NCBI RefSeq assembly: GCF_017114985.1
Contig: NZ_JABXKP010000068.1
Coordinates: forward strand, 1-40,386
Length of the DNA: 40,386 nucleotides
Source of the DNA: Nostoc sp. JL33
GTDB lineage: Bacteria; Cyanobacteriota; Cyanobacteriia; Cyanobacteriales; Nostocaceae
Reading direction: 5' to 3'
Made by a program: the position numbers and the translations under genes. Position 1 is the stretch's first letter; each line of letters starts with the position of its first letter. Below, piece by piece: positions 9,638 to 18,957 of the stretch. The notes below the pieces were generated by a model. It had not been told where the DNA came from, ran no database searches, and worked only from the letters and a program-made list of their open reading frames with translations.

Positions 9638-10519
9638 TCAAGTTTGAGTTAAATTGTCTTGCAGCCAAACAACTAAATCTCCTTCTGTGGAAAAATCTAA
9701 CAGTGCTTCGGCTAGATTTTCAAGCTGTTCAATAGATAACTGACTGATGCGCTCTAACAATTGCTGACTCAAATTACCAATGCGTCGTCGCAACTGGCGC
9801 ATGACTACCTCTAGAGTCTGTTTTTGCCTGACTTCATTACGGACTTCTTCAATGATATCATCACGCACTTCCTCATAAATTCTGGTAGTTTTGATATCAA
9901 AATCACCGAGTCCAAACATTTTTATCAACTCCTGACGACTGATACGCGGTAGTTTGTAAACTACAATTGTTTCTATTAAATCTAGCACTTTTCCTTGAAG
10001 TGCTTTATCGCTCAATTCTGAACGTGTCCTTGTAATCAAACTTTTGACTAATATGGGAGTTTGTTTTTTATTTACAACTACTAATTTGATAATACCAACT
10101 CCCAAGGAATATTCAGTTACTTCTCCAAGCTCGTTTAGATATAGCCTCGTTACAAGTTGGCTTTCGAGTAAGACTCGATACGGTTGTACTTGGATTGGTT
10201 CAAGGCTGCGGCGAGGGAATATAACTACTGCTCGCCAATCTTTAGTAGGTGCGTAAAGTCGTAAATACAGAAATATTTCTGAAAATAAACGAGCGTAAAA
10301 TTCGTTATCTTTTTGAAATTGAACCTCCACAAAATAAATCGGCTGACTACTAGTATCAGCAAGAGGAAGAAAGACTCCATCAATGCGAAATGCTGTTTGC
10401 TTTAATTCTACTGAAGCGAAATTATATGCATTTGCTTCTGATGCTTGCAGATTAATTAATTCAAAAAAAGCACTGGGAAAAGTTTGGAATAAACGATAAA
10501 AAATGGAGTCTGTTTTCAT
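9638..10519 (-). CDS. Rpn/DUF2887 family PD-(D/E)XK nuclease-like protein
   Basis: A 293-residue protein of the Rpn (recombination-promoting nuclease, also called putative transposase or DUF2887) group, common in cyanobacteria. Typical blocks are the start DSIFYRLFQTFPSAFFELI, then FRIDGVFLP (Asp of the nuclease core) and PIYFVEVQFQKD (E-x-Q variant of the (D/E)XK motif), followed by a helical C-terminal part. Its role in the cell is unknown; related E. coli proteins stimulate RecA-independent recombination. A MITE-like sequence starts right upstream of the ATG. Confidence 0.85.
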   Translation of the reverse strand: MKTDSIFYRLFQTFPSAFFELINLQASEANAYNFASVELKQTAFRIDGVFLPLADTSSQPIYFVEVQFQKDNEFYARLFSEIFLYLRLYAPTKDWRAVVIFPRRSLEPIQVQPYRVLLESQLVTRLYLNELGEVTEYSLGVGIIKLVVVNKKQTPILVKSLITRTRSELSDKALQGKVLDLIETIVVYKLPRISRQELIKMFGLGDFDIKTTRIYEEVRDDIIEEVRNEVRQKQTLEVVMRQLRRRIGNLSQQLLERISQLSIEQLENLAEALLDFSTEGDLVVWLQDNLTQT

Positions 10520-10521
10520 GC

Positions 10522-10600
10522 TAGTAGTCTGTCAATAAATAATTGATGGATAGATCCCCTGTAGAGACGGCGATTTATCGCGTCTCTCTAACGGTCTAAA
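10522..10600. repeat. partial copy of a CTAG-ended dispersed repeat
   Basis: CTAGTAGTCTGTCAATAAAT at 10522 onward, then a GAGACGGCGATTTATCGCGTC segment and CTAACGGTC. The same blocks in the same order, reversed, make up the repeat at 15286-15385. This copy lacks a clear second terminal repeat. Confidence 0.6.
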
Positions 10601-10795
10601 GTAGCTCTTTATGGGGTGGGTTAAGCGCGATCGCCTTCACCCACCATTGAACACCAGAAGTTAGGAGTCCAAAGGCCAATTTGGCGGTCTTTTGGTATTT
10701 TTTAAAGCTTCATCCCGTGGGTTAAAAACCTGATTTTTCGTAGTCCACGGAGATGGAATATTAGAGAAACCGGGGATTATGAGAACTACTATCTT
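10601..10795. other. intergenic, no gene seen
   Basis: Between the repeat and the reverse-transcriptase fragment. A short open frame on the minus strand (10661-10894) has no family features and overlaps the better-supported fragment on the other strand. Confidence 0.4.
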
Positions 10796-10972
10796 ATGAA
10801 ACGTTACAGTAATCTTTATCGAGAAATTATTGAGTTTGAAAATATATTGCTTGCTGCACGAAAATCGCCGAAAGGCAAGCGTTTTCGTGAACAAGTTTTA
10901 CCGTTTAATTATAATTTAGAAACTGAATTAATCAAGATACAACTAAAATCGGTGCGTTACGCCGAGGGCTAA
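10796..10972 (+). pseudogene. N-terminal fragment of a reverse transcriptase
   Basis: A 58-residue frame starting MKRYSNLYREIIEFENILLA and continuing with KGKRFREQVLPFNYNLETEL. From memory this is the conserved N-terminus of a cyanobacterial RNA-directed DNA polymerase family (RT proteins of about 350 residues). The similarity stops at about 10952, where a GGTGCGTTA/TAACGCACC hairpin repeat begins and supplies the stop. The catalytic YxDD region is absent, so it is a dead fragment. Confidence 0.55.
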
Positions 10973-11018
10973 CGCACCCTACGAAAATTGCTGGAGACGC
11001 GATTCATCGCGTCTCTAC
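10951..11018. repeat. two dispersed palindromic repeats
   Basis: GGTGCGTTA (10951-10959) pairs with TAACGCACC (10970-10978), and GAGACGCGATTCATCGCGTC (10994 on) is a near-perfect palindrome. The second belongs to the same dispersed family as copies at 10561, 12124, 12169 and 15319. Confidence 0.6.
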
Positions 11019-11029
11019 AATTTGATGAA

Positions 11030-11776
11030 TTACGCCATTACCATACCGCCATCGACGTTAAAAACTTGTCCGGTGACGTAGGCGGCGGCGGGATCGGCGG
11101 CGAGGAAGCGCACCATCCCAGCGATTTCTTCTGGTTGACCGAAGCGACCGAGTGGGATGTATTTGAGAATATCTTCAGGGTTGTTGAGATCGCTGGTCAT
11201 GTCGGTGGTGATGAATCCAGGGGCGACGGCGTTAACGGTGATCCCGCGAGTAGCGAGTTCTTTGGCAACGCTTTTGGTGAAGCCGATTACACCTGCTTTG
11301 GCGGCGCTGTAGTTTGATTGTCCTGGGTTGCCCATTAGCCCAGCAACGGAGGTAATGTTGATAATCCGCCCCGATCGCTGCTTCAGCATAATTTTACTGA
11401 TTGCGCGTGTACATAAGAAAACACCAGTTAGATTAAGGTCTATCACAGCTTGCCAATCTTCTGTCTTCAAACGCAAAAGCAGATTGTCGCGGGTAATACC
11501 TGCGTTGTTGACTAAGATATCCACACGGTTGAACTTTTCGATGACGGACTTAACTAGTGCGTCTACTTGATCGCTTTTAGAAACGTCAGCTTGGATAGCG
11601 ATCGCCTGACCTCCTGCTGCTGTAATTTCTGCAACAACTGCCTCAGCTGCTGCACTAGAACTGGCATAATTGACAACTGCGATCGCTCCCTGTATGGCTA
11701 ATTCAATTGCGATCGCTCGGCCAATTCCTCGTGATGCACCTGTGACAATTGCGACTTTATCTTGTAATAATGTCAT
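11030..11776 (-). CDS. fabG: 3-oxoacyl-[acyl-carrier-protein] reductase
   Basis: A 248-residue short-chain dehydrogenase that reduces 3-oxoacyl-ACP with NADPH in fatty acid elongation (cytosol). It has the cofactor-binding TGASRGIG at residues 12-19, NNAG near 90, the catalytic serine in INITSVAGL and the YSAAK catalytic Tyr/Lys motif near 155, and ends GGMVMA. Length is normal. FabG and polyhydroxyalkanoate-type reductases (PhaB) are hard to separate by sequence alone, but the overall match favours FabG. It stands alone, with no acyl-carrier or fab neighbours in the window. Confidence 0.92.
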   Translation of the reverse strand: MTLLQDKVAIVTGASRGIGRAIAIELAIQGAIAVVNYASSSAAAEAVVAEITAAGGQAIAIQADVSKSDQVDALVKSVIEKFNRVDILVNNAGITRDNLLLRLKTEDWQAVIDLNLTGVFLCTRAISKIMLKQRSGRIINITSVAGLMGNPGQSNYSAAKAGVIGFTKSVAKELATRGITVNAVAPGFITTDMTSDLNNPEDILKYIPLGRFGQPEEIAGMVRFLAADPAAAYVTGQVFNVDGGMVMA

Positions 11777-12461
11777 TTAATGTTCCTCAATCTTAGAAAT
11801 ACCGCGCTAATTATCTTATGGTGATTTCGGGAACATCTGAAATATTGTCTGGACAAAATCTAACTATTGCGGGGTGACAATCTTGCTGGCATGATGCAAA
11901 TTAGATAGCTAATAGATAAGAAATAGTTAGTTATATTATGAAAAATACCCTTTGAAGAAGAAGTCAGAATTCAGAAGCCAGAAGTCAGAATTAATGAGTA
12001 ATTAAATCTCTACAGTTATTTCTCTGTTAATGCATGAATAACTTGAAGCAATATATTGTTGCATTTAATTATAGCTGCGTAGGCGTAGGCAGTCGTAGAC
12101 ATCACTCTCAATACGGTTTGATCGCAAAGACGCGATAAATCGCCGTCTTTACAATAATCAGTCCTTTGTAGAGACGGCGATTTATCGCGTCTCTTGCCTT
12201 AATCGAACCGTATTGACATCACTCTCGTGAATGCCTCTATAATTATTTGGTTGCTCAGGATGGTTTAAATAGATATCTAGTTCATATGCACAAAGTACAA
12301 TAATATACGTGTTTTATTATAATTATTTAAGATTTTTGGCGGGGAAATCAATCTATATTAACTAATCTAATCTTTTCCCAACAAAAACCCATAAACCTAT
12401 ACCGATTTTATTTTCTAAGAATTACTATTGAAACAAACAATTGAAAATCGGTGTGTGTCAC
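11777..12461. other. intergenic region with dispersed repeats
   Basis: No credible ORF. It holds short STRR-like repeats near 11960-11990 (AGAAGTCAGAATTCAGAAGCC) and an inverted pair of the dispersed GACGCGATAAATCGCCGTCTT repeat at about 12124-12153 and 12169-12196. The two inverted copies could form a hairpin of over 20 bp. The thioredoxin promoter should lie in the AT-rich 12290-12440 part. Confidence 0.55.
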
Positions 12462-12779
12462 ATGGCAACTAAAAAGCAATTTAACAGCTTTGAAGAGATG
12501 CTGTCTGCTTCTGATGTACCTGTATTAGTAGATTTTTACGCTGACTGGTGTGGCCCATGCCAGATGATGGTGCCAATTTTAGAGCAAGTCAATGCCCAAC
12601 TTAAGGATCGCCTGCGGATTGTGAAAATCGACACAGAAAAATACACAGACTTGGCTACTCAGTATCAAATTGCCTCTCTCCCAACCTTAGTACTATTTAA
12701 GCAGGGTCAGCCTGTGGATCGGATAGAGGGAGTGATGCAAGCACCGCAGTTGGTGCAACATCTACAAACAAAGATTTAA
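12462..12779 (+). CDS. trxA: thioredoxin
   Basis: A 105-residue cytosolic thioredoxin that reduces disulfides of target enzymes. The active site WCGPC is at residues 29-33, the cis-proline loop is SLPTLVLF, and the glycine of VMQAPQLV replaces the usual G-x-x-P region only partly. ATG 12462 (MATKKQF) gives the standard length; the upstream TTG would add seven residues without family support. It is a single gene, ended by a hairpin at 12811-12834. The exact type within the cyanobacterial m/x/y series cannot be fixed by eye. Confidence 0.9.
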   Translation: MATKKQFNSFEEMLSASDVPVLVDFYADWCGPCQMMVPILEQVNAQLKDRLRIVKIDTEKYTDLATQYQIASLPTLVLFKQGQPVDRIEGVMQAPQLVQHLQTKI

Positions 12780-12810
12780 GCTAACACTTAGAATTTTGAT
12801 TTTGGTTCTT

Positions 12811-12840
12811 AGAGGCGCGATATTTCGTGCCTCTTTCAGT
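12811..12840 (+). terminator. terminator of thioredoxin gene
   Basis: AGAGGCGCG and CGTGCCTCT form a 9-bp stem around a short AT loop, followed by TTTC. Confidence 0.55.
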
Positions 12841-13016
12841 AAATAGTAATTGTGCGCCTCTGTGCAATCAAATCACTGTTGAACTGAACTTGTAGCAGAT
12901 AAAATCTTAAGTAAATATTAAGCATATTTACTTATACGTCTAAAGAAAGTAATTTAGAAATTAGGAGAGCTATATTGTGTAGATATAACAAAATATATTG
13001 ACAAGCAAAGCAATAT

Positions 13017-13178
13017 ATGAATAAGCAGCAAAGCTCTGAGAAAGCTTATATTTGGGCGAATATTGATTTTGATAAGGTTAAACATAGAATAGATGCGGTA
13101 ACTTGCCAGATTGAGCGGGTTATAAAAAAGCACGAATTATCAAATCAAACTGGTAAATCAGGCAAAAAAAATAATTAG
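13017..13178 (+). CDS. small hypothetical protein (53 aa)
   Basis: A 53-residue frame, MNKQQSSEKAYIWANIDFDK onward, with a highly charged, helical composition and a lysine/asparagine-rich tail (KSGKKNN). Codon use looks like that of neighbouring genes and the amphipathic segment IDAVTCQIERVIKKHEL could be a coiled coil. It lies upstream of the coiled-coil/GUN4 gene pair. No family recognised and no clear Shine-Dalgarno sequence, so it is tentative. Confidence 0.35.
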   Translation: MNKQQSSEKAYIWANIDFDKVKHRIDAVTCQIERVIKKHELSNQTGKSGKKNN

Positions 13179-13385
13179 GTTAACTGTAGGGCGATGTCTA
13201 CGATCAGCTACACTTACACAGGTTATTTTTTGTGTAGCGTAGGCGTAGCCCGCCGTAGGCATATCACCAGTTTTGAACAACAGATTTTGGGCAAAGCGAC
13301 TATATTTTTCTCAAACACTAAACAATATTATTCGATAATCGTCCACCGACTTTCTAGTTATTTATTAGTCATTATTTTATCCTCG

Positions 13386-13412
13386 ACACTCCTTTTCAGG
13401 AGTGTTATTTTT
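13386..13412 (+). terminator. terminator or attenuator before the coiled-coil gene
   Basis: ACACTCC (13386-13392) pairs with GGAGTGT (13399-13405) around TTTTCA, followed by TATTTTTG. It has the form of an intrinsic terminator and sits 50 bp upstream of the next gene, so it may end upstream transcription or act as an attenuator. Confidence 0.5.
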
Positions 13413-13458
13413 GGGAGGATATCTGCTTGCTAATTATGCTGTAAAAGGGTGTAGACAA

Positions 13459-14340
13459 ATGGTGGGATGGCTATTTGGAGGTCTTGTTAAACAATTTGAG
13501 AGTGCAGCTAAGGAGGTTTTGAGAGAGAGTAGCAAAGAAATAGCTAACTTGTTTGATGACAAACTTTACCCTTTAGCCGACAAGCTTGATTACATAGCTC
13601 AAGAAAGCATTAATCAGGCAATAGAAAGAACTGAGGAATTAGAAAGCAAGGTTAAAGTTGATATTGAATATCTGTTGAATACCGCAGATGAAAAAGTTAA
13701 ACATCACCTTGAGAAAATAGATAGAATTCGTGAGAAAGCCCTCACTGAGACTGTTAGTAAAACTAATTTTTATCTAGAAAACAGAATTAATCAAATGTCA
13801 CTAGCTGTAATGCAGGCGATTAGCTTGTCTCAAAACAGCATTGAGCAGAGTTTAGAAAGAATTGAATATTTGGAAAATAAGTTATTTCAAGATGCTAATC
13901 AAATAGTTGATAAAATATCCGAGCTGATAGATGGCAAACTTGAACTAATTCGGAATGAGTTAAAAAAATATTTAGTTCACGGTTTACCCAGTCCTCTTGA
14001 TAAATGTAGACAAAGGCTCAAAATAGCATGGAAACCTGGTGGTCTATTTTCTGATATTGAGCTTTATGAGTTAAGCGAGTGTTATGAACTGAGTAAGTTA
14101 GATGAAAATACTTCTATTGACGAGGTATTGAAAATTTATGGACAATTACAACAAAATGCCGCTATGATGGCTGCTTTAGTAAGAAATTCTCCAGAATTAA
14201 AAAATCGAGCTATTAAAGACTGGATAAAATATGGTTTACTTTGTAAATTTTGGCGTAGCATCATGAATAATTATGATTTGAAAAACAATGTTATATCAGA
14301 GGATAAGTCTTCACAAATATTATTAATAGATAATCAATAA
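13459..14340 (+). CDS. coiled-coil protein of unknown function
   Basis: A protein of 293 residues from ATG 13459 (MVGWLFGGLVKQFES); an in-frame GTG at 13402 would add 19 residues, including a hydrophobic stretch. The N-terminal 15 residues are hydrophobic and may bind a membrane. Residues about 20-190 are a long heptad-like, Glu/Lys-rich helix (ELESKVKVDIEYLLNTADEK and similar), and the C-terminal 100 residues form a more globular part (KPGGLFSDIELYELSECYEL). I do not recognise a family. It ends 18 bp before the GUN4-domain gene, on the same strand, so the two are probably cotranscribed and may work together. Confidence 0.7.
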   Translation: MVGWLFGGLVKQFESAAKEVLRESSKEIANLFDDKLYPLADKLDYIAQESINQAIERTEELESKVKVDIEYLLNTADEKVKHHLEKIDRIREKALTETVSKTNFYLENRINQMSLAVMQAISLSQNSIEQSLERIEYLENKLFQDANQIVDKISELIDGKLELIRNELKKYLVHGLPSPLDKCRQRLKIAWKPGGLFSDIELYELSECYELSKLDENTSIDEVLKIYGQLQQNAAMMAALVRNSPELKNRAIKDWIKYGLLCKFWRSIMNNYDLKNNVISEDKSSQILLIDNQ

Positions 14341-14358
14341 AATAAGCAAAGTTTTTCT

Positions 14359-15288
14359 ATGTTCAAAGCAGGTAATGATAACTGGAAAACACCATTAGGA
14401 TATTACGAAAAAGCAATTGAAGAACTCAGGCGTAGCCGTGAAGACTTGCAGGATATGAAAGCAAATAATAATTTGCATAATATTGAATCAACTCTTGCAA
14501 GCTTTCAAACGGGAATAAAGGAATTAAAATCTGAGCTTCAGACTATGCAGGAGCGATTGACAAATACTGAAAAAACAGCAATAGAAGCTCAGATGACGTT
14601 AGCTGAGACTCAAAAAGCCTCACTAGCTGCTCAAACTGAATTACAAGCTTTGAAAGAAATTATGACTGATGAACAAAAATCAAATTATAAAATTATTGAA
14701 GAATTGCGTCAAATAAAAGAGCAAATATCTCAATTACCATCTCAAGTGGTGGAGACAGATTCGCAAACATCAATTATTAAATCTTTATCAGATGTGCAGT
14801 TACATCTGTCTCAATTGGCAGCAGAATTAACTCTTGTATCTCATACTTCTGGTATAGATTACAGAAAATTGCAGGAATTACTAGCAGAACAAAAATGGCA
14901 GGAAGCTGATAAAGAAACCTACTGTACTATGCTCAAGATATGTGAGCGTGAACGAGAAGGCTGGTTAGATGATGGGGAAATTAAAAAATTTCCTCGTCAT
15001 GACCTTTATATTATTAATAAGCTCTGGGTTAAATATAGTGAAGGCAGATTTGGCTTCAGTGTCCAACAAGGTATTTGGCAAGCCAAGAGAGACTCTAGAC
15101 ACTTTGCTTATAAAGTTGGATGGCTAGCAAGTCTTGCCAATAATGAATGGGTTAAATATGAAGAATATATTTTCAGCTTAGATGCTCCTAAAGGACACTT
15201 TCCATCTATATCTCGGTTAGTGGGTTTAGATTCTAGAAACTTTGGTGAGGTTCAGCATCGAGTAAATATTTTTCTGTCACGATACTAG
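14359..15288 (+). CDS. coiled-coil protein with C-terminal GUN4 domain
   Basis: 309 residues. The first 150 are a coiled coil (LKSELQTMQERLTNTEKTAI and similar). Residues about 168-305 match the GUN4 domain: DYRKLQELLAEQKWQEADKE, then EREGWLDDGEIKKFP, LWVKYSEGRFGFSVQQGIW and FSLDAPKGHFPS. GUN4 itself binds tetrapyrroles and activates Mg-chelatase in chlorophyll synthesis, but cyanobacteria have many GUN4-domain proteins attached to other modules, whose roles are mostly unknown. The coiled coil and the partner gene suggest a signalling or scaffold role rather than the housekeeping one. The TAG stop (15286-15288) lies in the first bases of a MITE-like repeat. Confidence 0.85.
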   Translation: MFKAGNDNWKTPLGYYEKAIEELRRSREDLQDMKANNNLHNIESTLASFQTGIKELKSELQTMQERLTNTEKTAIEAQMTLAETQKASLAAQTELQALKEIMTDEQKSNYKIIEELRQIKEQISQLPSQVVETDSQTSIIKSLSDVQLHLSQLAAELTLVSHTSGIDYRKLQELLAEQKWQEADKETYCTMLKICEREREGWLDDGEIKKFPRHDLYIINKLWVKYSEGRFGFSVQQGIWQAKRDSRHFAYKVGWLASLANNEWVKYEEYIFSLDAPKGHFPSISRLVGLDSRNFGEVQHRVNIFLSRY

Positions 15289-15385
15289 TGGTTTGTCAAA
15301 TTCATTTTGACGGTTAGGGAGACGCGATAAATCGCCGTCTATACTCTTAATCTATCCGTCAATTATTTATTGACAGACTACTAGT
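15286..15385. repeat. MITE-like repeat with CTAG termini
   Basis: About 100 bp bounded by ACTAGTGGTTTGTCAA (15285/6 on) and TTGACAGACTACTAGT (ending near 15385), which are inverted copies with two mismatches. The interior contains GAGACGCGATAAATCGCCGTC. A second copy of the interior and one end, inverted, is at 10522-10600. No coding capacity. Confidence 0.6.
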
Positions 15386-15676
15386 GGTCTGTCTCATTAA
15401 ATTTGAAGGGTTATAAAAGTTCGTAGTAAGGACTTTAGTCCTTGATTTGAGCGATAAATCGCTCACTACAAACCTGGGCATTACTAATAGACCTATCCAC
15501 AAATAAAGCTCAAAATAGCTGAAATCCTTACCTAGTAAGCTTTTTAGCTAAAATAAAACAATAATCTCTAAAACCCTCTCCAGGGCTAGGTTTCAGGCAA
15601 ATAAAGTTCTCATTTCCGGATAGGTCTAATGGGACAGGGCAATATTGTTATTACTGTGAACTTTGTTATCCAATCT
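15386..15676. other. intergenic region, no gene seen
   Basis: AT-rich DNA with a GATTTGAGCGATAAATCGCTC palindrome near 15443-15463. No ORF with gene-like features. Confidence 0.45.
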
Positions 15677-15706
15677 CAAAATCCCCCGATAAATTGGGGG
15701 ATTTTG
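15677..15706 (-). terminator. terminator of the porin gene
   Basis: CAAAATCCCCC (15677-15687) and GGGGGATTTTG (15696-15706) form a perfect 11-bp stem with an 8-base loop, 20 bp after the porin stop codon. The A/T flanks would let it work in both directions. Confidence 0.8.
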
Positions 15707-15725
15707 ACTCTCTACTTCCAATCTC

Positions 15726-17645
15726 TTAAAACGTGAAAGTAGTCCGAAGTACACCTACAGTCGTAGTGTCATTGTTGCTGTTACCTTCTGGGTTAAAGAG
15801 AATAAATGCACCAGGGGTAATGCTGATATTATCGGTAACTTGAAGGCGGTAATAGGCTTCTAAATGGTAAGGAGTCGCGCGATTGTCGCCTGTGGGGGTA
15901 AGTTGAGCAGAACCACCAGTATCAGTACGGAAAAGCGGCTGACCAAAAAGAATCCCGGCGGTGTTCCCTGGCTTGAATAAATCTTTGAAATGAACTCCCG
16001 CCATCCAACTTGTAAAGGTGGTGGAAGCATTCACGTTATTTGAAGCAGCATCAACAAATATTGCTGCACCGTAGCCAGATAAGGCTATCTTGGGAGATAA
16101 TCGCCATGTTACTGTACCGCCAACAGAGTTGAGTGTGAGCGGTGTTCCAGTTGCAACCCCTGCTAAAGCACCGATATCACTACTAACTAATCCTGTAGCC
16201 AAAATATTGATTTCGTGATAACTGTGGGCATAGTTTAAACCAATATCGAAAGCAGGACTTGGCTTGAAGGTTAACTGTGTGGCAATAATACTACTACCAC
16301 TAAACAAACCTGCTCCCAAAGGTGTAGTAGAAACTCCTGGTACTGCGTCAGTAGCAGATTTTTGGGGTAAATTGGCATTTACACTGCCGTATAAAGCTCT
16401 TAAATCCAAATTTGGCGAAATGTTAAAAATAAATCCCGCCGCCGATGCTAAACCAGTACCCGAAGTTCCACCAGAAACCCGTAGCACAGGATTCAAGCCG
16501 GCAAAACGAGAAATTGACTCTTGTCCTTCACCATAAAAAGGCGTAATTGCTGGGAAAGCATCTGATGTTTCCGCCGCAGTTCCTGCAAACAAGGTTAATT
16601 TATTAGCGACGGGAAAGATATACAGCAATTTGTAAAGCTGAACACTGTTTGCGCCAACACTCGACAAAGTATTGACATTTAACCCCGGAAATTGCGGCTC
16701 AAAACTGGTACGGGCGCTACTTGCACTTAAAAGCGGCGCAGCTAATCCTAAACTTTGTTGTAAGCTACCCTCTCCAGTGGCTCCACCCAAAAAGTTATAA
16801 GCTTGCAATCCAGTAATTAATGAATCTTTACCAGTAAAGCTAGTGGTGAGATTTAACCGCACTCTATTGACTAGGATGATGTTCGAGTCGCTGTTATTAG
16901 GAGCGCCACCGCTAGCACCAACACCAGCAATAATTACCTCACCATTGAGTTTGGTCGTAGTAGAAAACTGATTTGCTTCTAGTTCTGCTGCGCGAGCTTC
17001 TACAGCATCTACTCGACCCCGCAATGTTGCCAATTCCGCCGCAAATTGTTCTTGTAGTTTCTGCAACGTGGCTAAATCTTCTTTTTTGACCGAATCAGCA
17101 GTTGCAGTCGCAATCAGTTCGTTGATTCGCTCTAAACAAGCATTTAAGCCAGCAGCAAATTCATAGCGAGTCATCGCCCGATTACCGCGATAGGTTCGAT
17201 TGGGATAACCTGCGATACAACCATAGCGCTCGACTAAAGATTGGAGTGCCTGAAAAGCCCAATCGGTCGGCTGTACATCAGACAATTGAGATACGGATGT
17301 TACTTGTGCAAGTTTGTATGAGGTTGGAGATGAACTTGCAGATTGTGGTATGATTGGCTGCCAAAAGTTAACAGCAGAATCTACTCCTAAATCTTGATTC
17401 TTTTGCTGTTGATTGACTGAGGGTAAATTTTTTTGACTCTCATTAGCTATCAGCAATTTACTGGAGATATTATTTCCTAAATTGCTTTGATGAGAATTCT
17501 TTTTTTGATAGCTGCCATAATCTTGATTAACAGCTATGTTTTTATCTGCGATTTTTAAACTAGGAAGGGCTTGCACAGGTAATAACCCGGCAATTAAACA
17601 TAAAAATCCCATCCCACTAGCAGAAGCTAGTAGATATTTTACCAT
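15726..17645 (-). CDS. SLH-domain iron-uptake-type porin (OprB family)
   Basis: A 639-residue outer-membrane beta-barrel protein of the cyanobacterial Som/slr1841 group. It has a signal peptide (hydrophobic residues about 4-28, cut near VQALPS), a low-complexity linker to about 115, an SLH domain (DVQPTDWAFQALQSLVERYG ... RGNRAMTRYEFAAGL) for binding the peptidoglycan-linked polymer, a short coiled coil (LATLRGRVDAVEARAAELEA) and a long barrel domain ending TTVGVLRTTFTF with the terminal Phe typical of outer-membrane proteins. Start ATG 17645 was preferred over GTG 17660 because GGGAG lies 5 bases before it. These porins pass ions and iron; the exact substrate is not readable. Single gene with its own terminator. 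Confidence 0.9.
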   Translation of the reverse strand: MVKYLLASASGMGFLCLIAGLLPVQALPSLKIADKNIAVNQDYGSYQKKNSHQSNLGNNISSKLLIANESQKNLPSVNQQQKNQDLGVDSAVNFWQPIIPQSASSSPTSYKLAQVTSVSQLSDVQPTDWAFQALQSLVERYGCIAGYPNRTYRGNRAMTRYEFAAGLNACLERINELIATATADSVKKEDLATLQKLQEQFAAELATLRGRVDAVEARAAELEANQFSTTTKLNGEVIIAGVGASGGAPNNSDSNIILVNRVRLNLTTSFTGKDSLITGLQAYNFLGGATGEGSLQQSLGLAAPLLSASSARTSFEPQFPGLNVNTLSSVGANSVQLYKLLYIFPVANKLTLFAGTAAETSDAFPAITPFYGEGQESISRFAGLNPVLRVSGGTSGTGLASAAGFIFNISPNLDLRALYGSVNANLPQKSATDAVPGVSTTPLGAGLFSGSSIIATQLTFKPSPAFDIGLNYAHSYHEINILATGLVSSDIGALAGVATGTPLTLNSVGGTVTWRLSPKIALSGYGAAIFVDAASNNVNASTTFTSWMAGVHFKDLFKPGNTAGILFGQPLFRTDTGGSAQLTPTGDNRATPYHLEAYYRLQVTDNISITPGAFILFNPEGNSNNDTTTVGVLRTTFTF

Positions 17646-18957
17646 GATGACTCCCAACACCTATAAAATAGTGAAAAAATCAATTGCGATTTTAAACTCG
17701 ATTGATAAGTAAATTTAAAGTATTTTTAGCAAGAGAATCTTGTTAACTTTAAATTTTGGATATCAGGATTTTTTCTGAATTGACTTACCAGAACATCAGT
17801 TTATATCGCAAGTATTAAATTATAGTAAATACTATTTTCGGAAAGAATTAACAATAAATCATATTGATAGTTTTTATAATTACTATAGCAATCCTAAATG
17901 GTTTGTGAACAGTACGTTCCGTAGGATGCCTGATTCATAAGGCTTCCAAATTTTCTCTGTTCAAATATAAAATCGGATTGCTATATTGACAAAATAATAA
18001 TTACATAAGTCTGATTTTGTGATAATGAATATAGCTATTGAGCCAAATCCTCGGCTCAATACCTACCAAAGAATAATTTACTCAAAAAAAATCTAGAGGG
18101 CGCGATCGCTGATCGATTTCGGTGCAGGTAAGATCAGGAGGAAAGCGGTGGAAATAAGTTCTCTTGCGGTTGTTAACAAGTTTCACCCAAGAGAAGCTTC
18201 ATAGCGATCGCAATTTCCGCCCTTACGATAGCCCAAGTGTCAGGTTTAGCTCCGGCGTAGCCCGCCAACTCTTCTCTACGAGAGGCTGCGCCAAGGAGAC
18301 GCTCCGCGTAGCTTGCTTCCACGTTTGCGGAGCCGTAGGCAAGTGGTACGGCATCGCACCAATTTTTTGTTAGCACATTTTAGTAAAATAAACAATATCT
18401 TACAGTAAGTAATATTTTTAACAAAACATTTGTAACTACCCTTGCAGTTTATTTACCCACCGCCTGCTATTGTTATAGTTACTTCGGTCTGTCATAGCAG
18501 ATAGATTATCCTCAATAATGTTTTTATTTATGAGCGCTCATATACCATCCTGGTAATGTGGGTGCTTTTACTTTATCCCTCATGGCAAAAATCCGGTTTG
18601 ATTTTGAGGCGATATCTGGTGTTTGGTACACTAAGCTGACACTGAAGCTTTAACTTGACCAAAATGGCGATGTCTACGACGGGCTACGCCTACGCGTCTT
18701 TGGTAGCTCAACAAAGCCTGATAAAACGCTTCTCTATTAAAATTAAGCGATGCCTACGCCTGGCTACGCCTACGCACTTTCTTTTGTCAGTCGGCTGAAG
18801 TTGGCAGTTATATCTGATGCAGTTGCAAAAGTCGGTGAAAAAGTTGGTTATAGAAAATTTCGGTTTAAAAACTCGCTTTTCTAGGGCTACTTTACAAAGT
18901 TAGAAGAGAGAATTATAGAGAATGTGGCGAAATTGTTAGAACAAGGGTAGATAAATC
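17646..18957. other. 1.3-kb gene-poor region with dispersed palindromes
   Basis: The first 400 bp are AT-rich and should hold the porin promoter. 18230-18360 and 18665-18775 contain several GC-rich palindromic repeats of the CGTAGCC/GGCTACG and GAAGC types; ORFs there are by-products of these repeats. A short frame near 18787-18883 (ending FRFKNSLF) may be a gene remnant but cannot be assigned. No RNA gene recognised. Confidence 0.5.

Noticed and set aside
10661..10894. 77-residue ORF on the minus strand
   Set aside because: Overlaps the reverse-transcriptase fragment on the other strand, and has no recognisable domain or good start.
10640..10972. Diversity-generating retroelement
   Set aside because: Only the N-terminus of a reverse transcriptase is left, and no template/variable repeat pair was found nearby.
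18164..18376. Overlapping ORFs on both strands
   Set aside because: They run through dispersed palindromic repeats and have no protein-like pattern.
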